Origin: Chryseobacterium antibioticum
Lineage (GTDB): Bacteria; Bacteroidota; Bacteroidia; Flavobacteriales; Weeksellaceae
Direction of reading: 5' to 3'
Assembly (NCBI RefSeq): GCF_012927325.1
Contig: NZ_JABBGI010000007.1
Location: 124,001 to 188,000, forward strand
Length of the DNA: 64,000 bases
A program made the position numbers and the translations under genes. Position 1 is the stretch's first letter. Every line of letters starts with the position of its first letter. Below, one piece after another: positions 1-11,655 of this stretch. The notes beneath the pieces are model-generated. The model was not told the DNA's origin and did no database searches. It saw only the letters and a program-made list of their open reading frames with translations.

Positions 1-102
1 ATCAATTATAAAATTCCAACCAGAAATAAACTGGCGAAAGAGGATCCTAATATCCTGAACCAGACTAAAAAAGAGGAGACGGGCGTCATGCAAACTCCCT
101 AG
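1..102 (+). CDS. 3' end of an unidentified gene
   Basis: The reading frame is open from base 1 and ends with TAG at 100-102, so only the last 33 residues are visible. The tail is hydrophilic and rich in Lys, Glu and Asn (it ends TKKEETGVMQTP) and carries no motif I recognise. It converges on the thiamine operon and shares the hairpin terminator at 120-150 with it, which supports a genuine gene end here. Function cannot be assigned from this fragment. Confidence 0.6.
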   Translation: MNYKIPTRNKLAKEDPNILNQTKKEETGVMQTP

Positions 103-119
103 TAATTGATCTATATAAA

Positions 120-156
120 ATGAGGCCGTAAAGAAATTTTACGGCCTCATTTATTT
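120..156. terminator. Bidirectional intrinsic terminator
   Basis: A perfect 13-bp stem (120-132 with 138-150; ATGAGGCCGTAAA against its complement) closes a 5-base loop and is flanked by T-rich sequence on both strands. It lies between the gene entering from the left and thiF, so it can stop both transcripts. Confidence 0.85.
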
Positions 157-170
157 AAAAACAATATCAT

Positions 171-881
171 TTAAAAATCTAAGGTCTGGAATCTCCAATT
201 CAGGGTATCGATAAGGGTAAGCTGATCAGGATATACGAGAAGCCCGGTGATCATCTTTAAAACCTGCAGAACCATCATGCTCCCTACAATTCCCGGCAGT
301 GCTCCCAGCACTCCGAGACTGTCACAATCCGGCAAATTTTCGTCAGAGGGCGATTCCGGAAACAAATCTCTAAGATTTTTGCTTCCTTGATAGTTGAATA
401 CAGCAGTTTGTCCTGAAAAACCCAATATACTTCCGTACACTAATGGTTTTCCAAGTTTCACACAGGTGTCATTGATCAGATATCTGGTGGCAAAATTATC
501 CGATCCGTCAACAATAATATCATATGTTGAAAGGATTTCCTCTGCATTTAAGCTATCAATTTTCTTATTAATTCCTATTAATTTCACCTGATGATTAAGA
601 TTTTTCACAAAGGCTTCCGCACTTTTGGTCTTCGAAATCCCAACTGTATTTTCATTGTGAATGATCTGGCGGTTCAGGTTGTGAAGTTCCACCTCATCAA
701 AATCGGCCACGCCTAAAGTTCCGACTCCGGCTGCTGCGAGGTATTGAATAACGGGACTTCCCAAGCCTCCTGCCCCAATGACAAGTACTTTGGACGACCT
801 TATTTTCTTTTGCCCCTCCAGCCCGATTTCTTCTATGAATATCTGCCGGCTGTATCTTGCAAAAATATCTTCGCTTTTCAT
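171..881 (-). CDS. thiF: ThiF/MoeB/HesA-family adenylyltransferase
   Basis: E1-like enzyme expected to adenylate the C-terminal glycine of ThiS for sulfur transfer in thiazole synthesis. The N-terminus RYSRQIFIEEIG and the nucleotide-binding GAGGLGSP loop are clear, as is the DCDSLGVLGALPG segment that holds the conserved Cys. Both zinc CxxC pairs usual in MoeB/ThiF are missing: the first position reads SKNLRDLFPE and the protein ends at WRFQTLDF, before the second pair. I prefer the start at 881 (MKSEDIFARYSRQ), which matches family spacing to RYSRQ. An upstream in-frame ATG at 905 adds 8 residues but lies inside a terminal inverted repeat (900-1012). It is the last gene of the thi operon, about 140 bases after thiH. 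HesA-like paralogues are possible, but operon position favours ThiF. Confidence 0.88.
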   Translation of the reverse strand: MKSEDIFARYSRQIFIEEIGLEGQKKIRSSKVLVIGAGGLGSPVIQYLAAAGVGTLGVADFDEVELHNLNRQIIHNENTVGISKTKSAEAFVKNLNHQVKLIGINKKIDSLNAEEILSTYDIIVDGSDNFATRYLINDTCVKLGKPLVYGSILGFSGQTAVFNYQGSKNLRDLFPESPSDENLPDCDSLGVLGALPGIVGSMMVLQVLKMITGLLVYPDQLTLIDTLNWRFQTLDF

Positions 882-899
882 TTTGCTATAATTGTTTTG

Positions 900-1012
900 A
901 ACCATTAAGATTTTTTAAGCTATTAAGAGATATTAAGGGGAGCCGTGCTTTAAGGTTTAAAAAAATTGATTTTTCTTAATTAGGCTTAATGACTTCACTG
1001 TTCTTAATGGTT
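900..1012. repeat. 113-bp element with 10-bp terminal inverted repeats
   Basis: AACCATTAAG at 900-909 and its exact complement CTTAATGGTT at 1003-1012 bracket an AT-rich spacer. The element, arms included, holds five TTAAG motifs on the left half and three CTTAA motifs on the right half. It fills the thiH-thiF gap and reaches the first possible ATG of thiF. It resembles a small dispersed intergenic element, and copy number in the genome cannot be judged from this window. Confidence 0.5.
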
Positions 1013-1019
1013 TAATTTT

Positions 1020-2138
1020 TTAAAATCCACTGTACGCAGGATCCCAGTCTTTCATAACCGGGTCGTAGCCGGCTTTTCTGATGCTGTTTTTCACTTCCTC
1101 CATGCTGCGTTCATCACTGGTTTCAAACTGTTCGAGAGATTCTACATCAACGGCATAACCTCCGGGATTTGTTTTTGAAGCTGCACTCATGGCTGTTGCT
1201 CCCAGTGATATAATGTTGTTCCTGAATTTTTCATTTTCTCTGGTCGATATGGAGATTTCCAGGTCTTCATTCCAGATTCTGTAGGCGCAGATCAGTTGCA
1301 ACAGGTCTTTATCTTCCATGATAAAATTAGGCTCAATAATTCCTTCTGCGGGCCTGAGTCTTGGAAAGGACACCGAAAAGCGGCTTTTCCAGTATTGTTT
1401 CTGGAGATAATCAATGTGAAAAGCATTAAAGAAACTGTCTACACGCCAGTCTTCCAGTCCAAGCAGAACTCCAAGCCCGATCTTATGAATTCCAGCTCTT
1501 CCAATCCTGTCCGGAGTATCTAAGCGGAAATGGAAATTGGATTTTTTCCCTTTGGGATGGTATTCTTTATACACTTCCTGATGATAAGTTTCCTGATACA
1601 CCAACACAGAATAAACACCTTCCTGATGCAGCTGGAGATATTCTTCTTCTGACAAAGGCTGTACCTCGATCGAGATATTGGCAAAATGAGGCTTCAGCAG
1701 ACGGACGGCATTCAGAAAGTAAGAAATTCCCACCGTTTTATTGGCTTCTCCACTTACTAACAGGAGGTGATTCACTCCCATAGATTTTAAAACAGAGCCT
1801 TCAATCATGAGCTCCGTATCAGAAAGGGTTTTCCTCCTTACGTCATTATCCAGACTGAAACCACAGTAGGTACAGATGTTCTGACATTCATTGCTGAGGT
1901 ACATGGGTGCATACAGCTGAATTGTCTTTCCAAAGCGTTTCTGGGTAAGCTGACGGGTCATTTTTGCCATCAGTTCAAGCTCCTGTGCAGCAGCAGGAGA
2001 AAGCAGATTCAAAAAATCATCTAAGGTTTTATGCTTCCTTTGAAGGCTATTCAGTACATCTGAGTGGGTAACTTTTCCGAGCCTGTCCTTTATCTCATCC
2101 CACTGATAGCGGTCAAAAACATCTTTAAAGCTGTTCAT
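1020..2138 (-). CDS. thiH: 2-iminoacetate synthase ThiH (radical SAM)
   Basis: Cleaves tyrosine with S-adenosylmethionine and a 4Fe-4S cluster to give dehydroglycine (2-iminoacetate), the glycine-derived part of the thiazole ring used by ThiG. The radical-SAM CxxxCxxC motif is seen as CQNICTYC near residue 78, and the 372-residue length fits ThiH. It replaces the flavin oxidase ThiO, which is absent here. The gene follows thiG after 15 bases and is followed by thiF, in the order expected for a Bacteroidetes thi operon. Start is the ATG of MNSFKDVF. Confidence 0.95.
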   Translation of the reverse strand: MNSFKDVFDRYQWDEIKDRLGKVTHSDVLNSLQRKHKTLDDFLNLLSPAAAQELELMAKMTRQLTQKRFGKTIQLYAPMYLSNECQNICTYCGFSLDNDVRRKTLSDTELMIEGSVLKSMGVNHLLLVSGEANKTVGISYFLNAVRLLKPHFANISIEVQPLSEEEYLQLHQEGVYSVLVYQETYHQEVYKEYHPKGKKSNFHFRLDTPDRIGRAGIHKIGLGVLLGLEDWRVDSFFNAFHIDYLQKQYWKSRFSVSFPRLRPAEGIIEPNFIMEDKDLLQLICAYRIWNEDLEISISTRENEKFRNNIISLGATAMSAASKTNPGGYAVDVESLEQFETSDERSMEEVKNSIRKAGYDPVMKDWDPAYSGF

Positions 2139-2153
2139 TTTTTTCTGCTGTTT

Positions 2154-2930
2154 TTATTCAAATAAAAAGGAGGTCAATGGACTTGAGGCTTCAGCATGAT
2201 CCGCTATTGCCCCCAGTCCTGATTCAAAAGCTCTTCTTCCTGCAATGACTCCTTCTTTAAAGGCTAAAGCCATATTGACTGGATTTCTTGCTACGGCAAT
2301 AGCGGTATTGACTAAAACGGCATCAGCGCCCATTTCCATCGCTTTTGCAGCATCTGAAGGGGCTCCGATTCCAGCATCTACCACAACGGGAACGTTGCTC
2401 TGGCTGATGATAATCTCCAGGAAATCTAAAGTCCTCAATCCTTTATTGGTTCCGATCGGAGCTCCCAAAGGCATTACCACAGCGGTTCCAGCATCTTCCA
2501 GGCGTTTACACAAAACAGGATCGGCATGAATGTAAGGCATCACGATAAATCCAAGTTTGGCTAGCTCTTCTGTTGCATACAAGGTTTCAATAGGATCCGG
2601 AAGAAGGTATTTCGGATCGGGATGGATCTCTAATTTCACCCAGTTCGTTTCCAGAGCCTCTCTTGCAAGCTGTGCAGCCAGTACTGCTTCTTTTGCCGTT
2701 CTGGCGCCTGAAGTATTGGGAAGAAGATGAACATGGGTTTCTTTTAATGAATCCAGCAATCCGTCTTCTGCTGCTCCGGAATCTATTCTTTTCAAGGCCA
2801 TGGTGACCATGTCTGTTCCTGAAGCGATCACAGAGGTGGCCATTTCACTGAGGTTTCCAAATTTCCCGGTTCCCAGAAACAGCCTTGAATCAAATATTCG
2901 GTCTGCTATTATTAATTTTTGATTATTCAT
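2154..2930 (-). CDS. thiG: Thiazole synthase ThiG
   Basis: Condenses 1-deoxy-D-xylulose 5-phosphate, the ThiS thiocarboxylate and dehydroglycine to the thiazole phosphate. The 258-residue TIM barrel shows the N-terminal FLGTGKF segment, the Schiff-base lysine in MALKRID, and the phosphate-binding VVVDAGIG...[10 protein letters not shown] region near the C-terminus. It overlaps the preceding thiE by 4 bases (ATGA), indicating translational coupling. Confidence 0.96.
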   Translation of the reverse strand: MNNQKLIIADRIFDSRLFLGTGKFGNLSEMATSVIASGTDMVTMALKRIDSGAAEDGLLDSLKETHVHLLPNTSGARTAKEAVLAAQLAREALETNWVKLEIHPDPKYLLPDPIETLYATEELAKLGFIVMPYIHADPVLCKRLEDAGTAVVMPLGAPIGTNKGLRTLDFLEIIISQSNVPVVVDAGIGAPSDAAKAMEMGADAVLVNTAIAVARNPVNMALAFKEGVIAGRRAFESGLGAIADHAEASSPLTSFLFE

Positions 2931-3541
2931 ATCATTGCTTTTTTAAATTCACTGATGGCGGCCGGGCGATTGGTGATCTGCCCCGAGACCGCTACTCCAT
3001 AGAGTCCGATCTGCTGCAACAGCTCTACGTCCTCAAGCACAACGGCTCCAATCGCAAAAATCTTCGGAATGGTGATTGATTTTTCTTCTAAACCATTAAC
3101 GATATCCTGATAGCCTTTAAACCCTAAAATCGGACTGAGTTTTTCTTTAGTAGCCGAAAATCTCAAGGGTCCAAGACCGATATAATCACACTGTTCTTCT
3201 ATTTTTTGGATCACATCTGATAAGGTGTTGGCTGTACCACCGATGATCTTATGATGTCCTAAAACAGTTCTTGCTTCTTCAATGGACAGATCATTTAAAC
3301 CCAGATGAACACCGTCAGCATCTATTTCTTTTGAGATCTGAACATGATCGTTGATGATACAGACCGCCTGATATTCTGAACAGAGCTTTTTTGAAACCAC
3401 ACAGAGTTCATTTAATTCTTTCTCTGAAGCATTTTTCCAGCGGACCTGAAGCCATTGTATCCCATGGTCTAAAGCGGTGCGGATATTGTGTTCCTGTTCC
3501 CGTCTTGTCTGTCCCTGTGATATGTATTGTAATTTTTCCAT
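2927..3541 (-). CDS. thiE: Thiamine-phosphate synthase ThiE
   Basis: Joins HMP pyrophosphate and thiazole phosphate to thiamine phosphate. The 204-residue protein carries the family motifs: [21 protein letters not shown] (Asp that binds Mg/pyrophosphate), [11 protein letters not shown] (the P-[TS]-x-[TS]-K type phosphate loop) and a C-terminal GVAVSGQI segment. It is the conventional copy of two ThiE-like genes in the operon; the other (3577-4167) lacks the ND motif. It overlaps thiG by 4 bases. Confidence 0.9.
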   Translation of the reverse strand: MEKLQYISQGQTRREQEHNIRTALDHGIQWLQVRWKNASEKELNELCVVSKKLCSEYQAVCIINDHVQISKEIDADGVHLGLNDLSIEEARTVLGHHKIIGGTANTLSDVIQKIEEQCDYIGLGPLRFSATKEKLSPILGFKGYQDIVNGLEEKSITIPKIFAIGAVVLEDVELLQQIGLYGVAVSGQITNRPAAISEFKKAMI

Positions 3542-3576
3542 TATTAAACTGAATGATGAATACTATTTCTATAAAC

Positions 3577-6207
<2,631 letters not shown>

Positions 6208-6277
6208 TCCTAATTATTTTATATATACTTTAGGAATGGCCATTATTGCACAATAGAATGTACAGCAAAAGTCATTT

Positions 6278-6358
6278 ACTTTTCCCTACGCTGGTATAAT
6301 CCAGATCAGGTTCAAAGGGTAAAGTCTCAGTCTGCCTATTTGCAGACACCCCTAAAGT
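6278..6358 (-). promoter_or_regulatory. TPP (THI-box) riboswitch
   Basis: Read on the minus strand, the element begins ACTTTAGGGGTG, contains CTGAGA, then ACCCTTTGAACCTGATCTGG, then ATACCAGCGTAGGGAAAAGT. These are the hallmark conserved blocks of the TPP aptamer, and its two ends (ACTTT and AAAGT) pair as helix P1. It lies directly upstream of thiS and should repress the operon when thiamine pyrophosphate is abundant. I see no terminator between it and thiS, so control is more likely at translation initiation (inference). Confidence 0.96.
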
Positions 6359-6363
6359 TGTGA

Positions 6364-6393
6364 CGAAGGTAGGTATTTTTTGAGAACAGGCAA
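6364..6393 (-). promoter_or_regulatory. Promoter of the thi operon
   Basis: TACCTTCG (6364-6371) matches the Bacteroidetes -7 box TAnnTTTG at 7 of 8 positions, with TTG (6391-6393) 19 bases upstream. The predicted start of transcription falls almost at the first base of the TPP aptamer, leaving essentially no extra leader. Confidence 0.7.
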
Positions 6394-6410
6394 AATCTAA
6401 GTTTTGCTTA

Positions 6411-6446
6411 AAATAAAAAAGACCATCTCAGAATTGAAATGATCTC
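6411..6446 (-). terminator. Terminator of the panB-rluA-type unit
   Basis: On the minus strand GATCATTTCA and TGAGATGGTC (plus-strand 6435-6444 and 6421-6430) form a 10-bp stem with two G-U pairs and a 4-base loop, followed directly by TTTTTTATTT. It lies downstream of the pseudouridine synthase gene. Confidence 0.75.
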
Positions 6447-6518
6447 ATATTATTTTAAAAGTTTTCTATTAAAAAATTGGCTTGCAAAACAAAGATTAAA
6501 CCTCAAGTACAGCTATTT

Positions 6519-7196
6519 TTATTCTTCACAAGCTCGCCAGATGGCATCATTCTGTGGAACGGGAGCTATAATTTCTATTTCTTCTTTAGTAACAGGATGA
6601 ATAAACTCCAGTTTTCTTGCATGAAGATTAATACCACCGTCCGGATTTGAGCGGGGTGCTCCATATTTCAGATCTCCTTTGATCGGAATTCCTGTTTTAG
6701 AGAGCTGAGCACGGATCTGGTGATGTCTTCCGGTTTCCAAATCAATCTCAAGCAACATATAATTATCTAATATCTTGATAATATAATAGGTGAGAATCGC
6801 TTCTTTGGCACCCTCCGTTACTTTTGTAAAGACACTCGCTTTATTATTTTTTTCGTTCTTCTTTAAATAATGAACAAGTCGCTGGCTCTGGGGAATTATT
6901 TCTTTTCCCACCACAGCCCAATAGGTTTTTTTGACTTCTCTGTTTTTGACCATCTGTGTAAGACGGGAAAGTGCCTTGGACGTTTTGGCATAAATGACCA
7001 GACCCGAAGTTGGGCGGTCTATACGATGAACCAAACCGAGAAAAACATTTCCCGGTTTGTCATCTCTTTTCTTTATAAAATTCTTAATGGACTCCAGTAA
7101 AGATTCATCACCGGTTTTATCGCCCTGAACAAGCTGTCCTACTTTTTTGTTAACGACCAAAAGATGGTTGTCTTCATATACAATCTGCTCTTTCAT
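6519..7196 (-). CDS. RluA-family pseudouridine synthase
   Basis: Isomerises uridine to pseudouridine in rRNA or tRNA. The catalytic motif HRIDRPTSG carries the essential Asp at about residue 62, and the HQIRAQLS segment near the C-terminus is typical. At 225 residues it is a bare catalytic domain with no N-terminal S4 domain, so it is closer to the short RluA type than RluC/D. The RNA target cannot be told from sequence. It follows the small membrane protein gene after 3 bases and ends in a terminator at 6411-6446. Confidence 0.9.
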   Translation of the reverse strand: MKEQIVYEDNHLLVVNKKVGQLVQGDKTGDESLLESIKNFIKKRDDKPGNVFLGLVHRIDRPTSGLVIYAKTSKALSRLTQMVKNREVKKTYWAVVGKEIIPQSQRLVHYLKKNEKNNKASVFTKVTEGAKEAILTYYIIKILDNYMLLEIDLETGRHHQIRAQLSKTGIPIKGDLKYGAPRSNPDGGINLHARKLEFIHPVTKEEIEIIAPVPQNDAIWRACEE

Positions 7197-7199
7197 ACA

Positions 7200-7526
7200 T
7201 TACGAACGCCTTGGTCTGTTAGTCAAAGAAATAATGATTCCTCCAAGAAGACCGATTGTTTTAAGCATTGAAAGTTTAGAATCTGCCGGTAAAAATGCGC
7301 CGATTACACAAAGTGCCGCTGCCGCATACATCCCGTACATAAAATTTTTATTGGGAAGCGATGGTGCCTGAACGAAGAAACTCGCTCCTATCAATACATA
7401 AAAAACTTTTCTGGAAAGAAGCTCGTTGATCTCCGGAGAGAATAAATTAAACCAGCCTACCGCCATGCATATAATTGCTGCGATTGATAAAATTCCCTGA
7501 AGTGATTGTTGTTGGTTCATCATCAA
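7200..7526 (-). CDS. Small multi-pass membrane protein, unknown
   Basis: A 108-residue hydrophobic protein with about four transmembrane segments (roughly residues 8-28, 38-54, 60-80 and 84-103) and a basic C-terminal tail TNRPRRS. No family is recognised. Its stop is 3 bases before the pseudouridine synthase and its start abuts the panB stop, so the three genes are almost certainly one transcript. Start is MMMNQQQ, where a start one or two codons later is equally possible. Confidence 0.75.
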   Translation of the reverse strand: MMMNQQQSLQGILSIAAIICMAVGWFNLFSPEINELLSRKVFYVLIGASFFVQAPSLPNKNFMYGMYAAAALCVIGAFLPADSKLSMLKTIGLLGGIIISLTNRPRRS

Positions 7527-8342
7527 TTAGTAGCTTTCATTTTCGTTAGGAAATTCAACATTTTTCACATCTTTTACATACTGAGCAACCGCTCCTGTAA
7601 TTTCTGTATAGAGATCAAGATATCTTCTCAAAAACTTCGGACTGAAACCTTTGTTCATTCCTACCATATCGTGGTACACAAGAACCTGCCCGTCACAGTC
7701 AGCTCCAGCTCCGATTCCTATGGTGGGAATCGTAATGCTTTCTGATACTTTTTTGGCTAAATCAGCTGGTATTTTCTCTAAAACTATAGAAAAACACCCC
7801 AATTCTTCTAAAAGCTGCGCATCGCTGATCAGTTTTTCTGCTTCAGCTTCTTCTTTAGCCCTTACTTTATAGGTTCCGAATTTGTAGATAGACTGGGGTG
7901 TTAAACCCAAATGTCCCATCACAGGAATTCCGGCATTGATAATTTTCTTAATAGATTTTGAGATTTCTTTACCACCTTCGATTTTTACAGCATGAGCACC
8001 TCCTTCCTTCATCATTCTAACCGCAGACTCCAATGCTTTCTCAGGATTACTCTGGTAGGTTCCAAAGGGAAGGTCTGCTACTACAAGGGCTCTGTCTACT
8101 CCACGAACAACACTTTGAGCATGATAAATCATCTGATCTAAAGTGATCGGCAAAGTTGTTTCAAAACCAGCCATCACATTGGCTGCAGAATCTCCTATCA
8201 AAATAGCGTCAACACCTCCGGCATCTACCATTTTTGCAGTGGTAAAATCATATGCCGTAAGCATCGTTATTTTTTCCTTGTCGAATTTCATTTTACGCAA
8301 GGTTTCAGTCGTAACTTTTTTAATTTCAGAGTGAACAGACAT
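7527..8342 (-). CDS. panB: 3-methyl-2-oxobutanoate hydroxymethyltransferase
   Basis: First committed step of pantothenate (coenzyme A) synthesis: transfers a hydroxymethyl group from 5,10-methylene-THF to 2-oxoisovalerate, giving ketopantoate. The 271-residue TIM barrel shows [13 protein letters not shown], the metal-binding [12 protein letters not shown] and [10 protein letters not shown] segments, the catalytic Glu region HAVKIEGG, and [20 protein letters not shown] near the end. Length and motifs are standard. It is the first gene of the panB / small membrane protein / pseudouridine synthase unit. Confidence 0.96.
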   Translation of the reverse strand: MSVHSEIKKVTTETLRKMKFDKEKITMLTAYDFTTAKMVDAGGVDAILIGDSAANVMAGFETTLPITLDQMIYHAQSVVRGVDRALVVADLPFGTYQSNPEKALESAVRMMKEGGAHAVKIEGGKEISKSIKKIINAGIPVMGHLGLTPQSIYKFGTYKVRAKEEAEAEKLISDAQLLEELGCFSIVLEKIPADLAKKVSESITIPTIGIGAGADCDGQVLVYHDMVGMNKGFSPKFLRRYLDLYTEITGAVAQYVKDVKNVEFPNENESY

Positions 8343-8357
8343 AATGTATCTATTTTT

Positions 8358-8388
8358 AAAAGTTAAAAAGTCAGCTTTCGCCGACTTA
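8358..8388 (-). terminator. Terminator of the Crp/Fnr gene
   Basis: On the minus strand AAGTCGGC, loop GAAA and GCTGACTT form an 8-bp stem with one G-U pair, followed by TTTTTAACTTTT. It lies between the regulator gene and panB, separating the two transcripts. Confidence 0.75.
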
Positions 8389-8404
8389 AGTTTTTGTATG
8401 ATTG

Positions 8405-9130
8405 TTATAAAACTACGTGACCTAGTTTCATCAGTTTGTCGTGGTTCAGAATTTTGATGTTTCTTCCGTCTACTTCTATAAGACTGTCCTGTTTGAATTC
8501 AGAGATCAAACGGATGGCACTTTCTGTAGCGGTACCAATGATGTTGGCAATTTCTTCTCTGGTGAGCGAAATTTTGATAAATCCTTCAGGATCTACCCCC
8601 AGTTTCTGTTCCAGAAGGATTAGAATTTCTGCCAGTCTTTCCCTTACTGTTTTCTGTGCAAGGAAGGTAATGGTATTGGATGACTCTCCTAATTCGTAAG
8701 AGATTTTCTGAAGCATTGCAAAAGAAAGCTGCGGATCTACTTCCAGAAGATACATGAAAATATCTGCGGGAAGGAAAATGCATTCAATGTCTGTCATAGC
8801 CTCTGCCTTTGCCTGGAAATTTTCCCCGCAAAGCAATGAACGATAACCGATGATGTCCCCCTCTTTTATAAATCTTAAAATCTGGTCTTTTCCAAAAGCT
8901 CCGGATTTTGAAAGTTTAGCAGCTCCTTTTTCTAAAACGAACACTCCTTTCGGAGTTTCCCCGTCCTCAAAAATAGTATCGTGTTTTTGAAAACTCAATT
9001 TTTTTTTGCCGTTAATATACTTTTCAAAATCAGTGCTAGAAAGTCTTTCCTTAAATGATTTATCATTAAAAACTCTGGCGAACCTCTCTTCCATTGCAAT
9101 CTGTTGTTCCTGCGACATTTTATATGACAT
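8405..9130 (-). CDS. Crp/Fnr-family transcriptional regulator
   Basis: A 241-residue regulator with an N-terminal cyclic-nucleotide-binding-like beta barrel (about residues 40-150; [33 protein letters not shown]) and a C-terminal winged helix ([25 protein letters not shown], about 185-212). It lacks the cluster of N-terminal cysteines expected of an oxygen-sensing FNR, so the signal is unknown. It is divergent from the cbb3 oxidase cluster across a 76-base gap, which suggests it may regulate that cluster (inference). Similar regulators sit beside cco genes in related Flavobacteriia. Confidence 0.88.
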   Translation of the reverse strand: MSYKMSQEQQIAMEERFARVFNDKSFKERLSSTDFEKYINGKKKLSFQKHDTIFEDGETPKGVFVLEKGAAKLSKSGAFGKDQILRFIKEGDIIGYRSLLCGENFQAKAEAMTDIECIFLPADIFMYLLEVDPQLSFAMLQKISYELGESSNTITFLAQKTVRERLAEILILLEQKLGVDPEGFIKISLTREEIANIIGTATESAIRLISEFKQDSLIEVDGRNIKILNHDKLMKLGHVVL

Positions 9131-9136
9131 TTATCA

Positions 9137-9167
9137 CAAAAATAGAACTTTTTAACGCGATAAACAA
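9137..9167 (-). promoter_or_regulatory. Promoter of the Crp/Fnr gene
   Basis: On the minus strand TATTTTTG (9137-9144) is a perfect TAnnTTTG box, with TTG (9165-9167) 20 bases upstream. The gene starts at 9130, leaving a leader of only a few bases. Confidence 0.6.
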
Positions 9168-9179
9168 AAAAAATTGTTA

Positions 9180-9187
9180 TAATTTTG
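9180..9187 (+). promoter_or_regulatory. Putative -7 box for ccoI
   Basis: TAATTTTG is a perfect TAnnTTTG match 20 bases before the GTG start of ccoI. No TTG is found 17-23 bases upstream, so the promoter may need an activator. An inverted pair TTTATC / GATAAA (9130-9135 and 9159-9164) lies between it and the divergent gene. Confidence 0.45.
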
Positions 9188-9206
9188 TAGTTCAATATAT
9201 TATGAG

Positions 9207-11585
9207 GTGAGCGAGAACTGTTTTCATTGTGGTCAAGGTATAGAAAAAGAGAGAATTCTGTTTGATGAAAAGACTTTCTGTTGCAACGGATGTAAATCTG
9301 TATACGAGATTCTGAATATCAATAATTTAACTAATTTCTACGAACTAAATAAGAAGGCAGGAATTCGTCCCGGTGATGAGAACTCTTCACAGTTTGAATA
9401 CCTCGATACTCCGGAAATCTTTGAAAAGGTAACGGATTTCTCAGAAGGAAAGACCAGCCTTGTTACTTTTAAAATCCCCGTAATACATTGTTCTTCTTGC
9501 ATATGGCTTCTGGAAAGCCTTCATACATTGAATGAACATATCAATTATTCACAGGTCAATTTCACAAGAAAGACTTTACAGATTTCATTCAATCATAACG
9601 ATCTAAAATTAAGCGAACTAGCTGTTTTTTTAACCAATCTCGGTTACAAACCTGTTATCAGCCTTGAAACAGCCGATAAAAATGTAGATCATCTTGATAA
9701 ATCTCTTCTTATAAAATTTGCAATCGCAGGGTTTGCATTCGGAAACAGTATGTTCCTTGCCTTTCCTGAATATGTAGGTGGCGAAGATTTCTGGATGGAG
9801 CATTACAAAGGACTTTTCAGAACACTGATGTTTCTTCTGGCATGCCCGGTTGTCTTTTATTCTGCTTCGGATTATTATAAATCTGCCTGGTATGGTTTAA
9901 AAAATAAGATCGTGAATATTGATGTTCCAATCGTACTGGGTATTCTTGTTCTTTTCGGGCGAAGCATTTATGAAGTAGTGACCAATTACGGTCCTGGATA
10001 TTTCGACACCCTGTGTGGGTTGTTATTTTTCATGCTAATGGGTAAAATCTTCCAGAAAAGGACCTACAGCGCACTATCCTATGACAGGGACTACAAATCA
10101 TTCTACCCTATCGCCGTTACCAAAGTGGATTTCGAGGGAAAACAGAACAACATCCTTCTTTCCGAAATTAAGGTCGGCGACAGGATTTTGGTAAGAAACC
10201 AGGAAATCATTCCAGTGGATGCCATCCTGATCAACGGAGAAGGAAATATAGACAACAGCTTCATCACCGGAGAAAGTGAAAGCATCAGCAAACAGCCGGG
10301 TGACAAGATTTTTGCCGGAGGAAAACAAATCGGATCTTCACTAGAGCTTGAGGTGATCAAAGATGTTGACCAGAGTTATCTGACACAGCTTTGGAATAAG
10401 GAAGCATTCAAAAAGCACGAAACAGGCCTTGATACACTGACCAACAACGTCAGTAAATACTTCACATTCATTATTTTAGGCATTGCTTTAATCTCTGGGA
10501 TTTATTGGGCATTTATTGATCTGAAGATTATGTTCCAGGTTATCTCAGCCATACTTATCATTGCATGTCCGTGTGCTCTTGCCTTATCTGCACCGTTCAC
10601 CTTCGGCCATATTATGAGAATATTAGGCCGTAATAAGTTTTATGTAAAAGATACCTTGACGATCGAAAAGATTGCCAAATTAAATACTATTGTTTTCGAT
10701 AAAACAGGAACCATTACCCACACAAAAAAGTCCAACATCAGATACGAAGGTGTTGAAATCAGTGATTTTGACCAACTGAATATCAAAACATTATTAAAGA
10801 ACTCCAATCACCCGCTTTCTAAGTCACTATACGAATTCATAGACGTAAATGATGACTATTTCCCTGTTGAAAACTTCCGGGAGATCTCAGGAAAAGGATA
10901 CGAAGCAAGGGTAAGAGGGAGCCTTTATAAGATCGGTTCTGCCCGCTATAACAACCAGGAACCTAAAAACCTTGAAACCGCTGTTTACATCAGTAAAAAT
11001 GATGAGTTTGTTGGTAAATTTATCTTCAAAAATGAATACCGTCCGAAATTAAAAGAACTGTTTACAAAACTTACTTCTTATAAAATATTCATCCTGAGCG
11101 GTGATAACTCTTCTGAGGAAAACCAGCTTAAGGAACTGATCCCGAACTACCAGGGAATGGCTTTTAACCAAAGCCCGGAGGATAAGCTGAACTACATCAA
11201 GAACCTTCAGGATCAGAATATGAAAGTAGCCATGCTAGGAGACGGACTGAATGATGCAGGAGCGCTTAAACAAAGTAACGTAGGAATCGCTATCTCTGAT
11301 GACACCAATAGCTTCACACCTTCTTCCGATGTAATCATGAATGGTGATAAAGTAGTGACCCTGGATAACTATCTGAATGTCTGCAAAGGCTCAATCACTA
11401 TTGTAAAAATGACATTCATAATCAGTTTTCTATACAATATCGTTGGTTTAAGTTACGCAGTTACAGGCCATATGCATCCGCTCTTTGCAGCAATCATCAT
11501 GCCAATCAGTTCAATCACCGTAGTAACATTTACCACTATTTCCACCTGGATTTTGGGTAGAAAACATTTCAAAAAGCAGGCGTAG
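9207..11585 (+). CDS. ccoI: Copper-transporting P1B-type ATPase CcoI
   Basis: Membrane copper ATPase needed to load the CuB site of cbb3 oxidase. The 792-residue protein starts with a Cys-rich segment (CFHCG...FCCNGCKSVYEI), then an HMA-like CxxC (HCSSCIWLL), transmembrane helices, the ion-site CPC at 454-456 (ACPCALALSAP), the phosphorylated Asp at about 498 (DKTGTITH) and the hinge GDGLNDAGAL. The start is GTG at 9207; an ATG 5 bases upstream is out of frame and closes at once. It is the first gene of the oxidase assembly cluster and divergent from the Crp/Fnr gene. Confidence 0.94.
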   Translation: MSENCFHCGQGIEKERILFDEKTFCCNGCKSVYEILNINNLTNFYELNKKAGIRPGDENSSQFEYLDTPEIFEKVTDFSEGKTSLVTFKIPVIHCSSCIWLLESLHTLNEHINYSQVNFTRKTLQISFNHNDLKLSELAVFLTNLGYKPVISLETADKNVDHLDKSLLIKFAIAGFAFGNSMFLAFPEYVGGEDFWMEHYKGLFRTLMFLLACPVVFYSASDYYKSAWYGLKNKIVNIDVPIVLGILVLFGRSIYEVVTNYGPGYFDTLCGLLFFMLMGKIFQKRTYSALSYDRDYKSFYPIAVTKVDFEGKQNNILLSEIKVGDRILVRNQEIIPVDAILINGEGNIDNSFITGESESISKQPGDKIFAGGKQIGSSLELEVIKDVDQSYLTQLWNKEAFKKHETGLDTLTNNVSKYFTFIILGIALISGIYWAFIDLKIMFQVISAILIIACPCALALSAPFTFGHIMRILGRNKFYVKDTLTIEKIAKLNTIVFDKTGTITHTKKSNIRYEGVEISDFDQLNIKTLLKNSNHPLSKSLYEFIDVNDDYFPVENFREISGKGYEARVRGSLYKIGSARYNNQEPKNLETAVYISKNDEFVGKFIFKNEYRPKLKELFTKLTSYKIFILSGDNSSEENQLKELIPNYQGMAFNQSPEDKLNYIKNLQDQNMKVAMLGDGLNDAGALKQSNVGIAISDDTNSFTPSSDVIMNGDKVVTLDNYLNVCKGSITIVKMTFIISFLYNIVGLSYAVTGHMHPLFAAIIMPISSITVVTFTTISTWILGRKHFKKQA

Positions 11586-11655
11586 AAGCTCTTATTTAGA
11601 CTGAGTTTAAATTAGCTGAAATCGGCATTTCGTGATGAAAGTCATTATTTTTCAC

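Noticed and set aside
9131..9206. FNR-type operator between the Crp/Fnr gene and ccoI
   Set aside because: I looked for a TTGAT-N4-ATCAA-like palindrome and found only a loose TTTATC / GATAAA pair with a long spacer.
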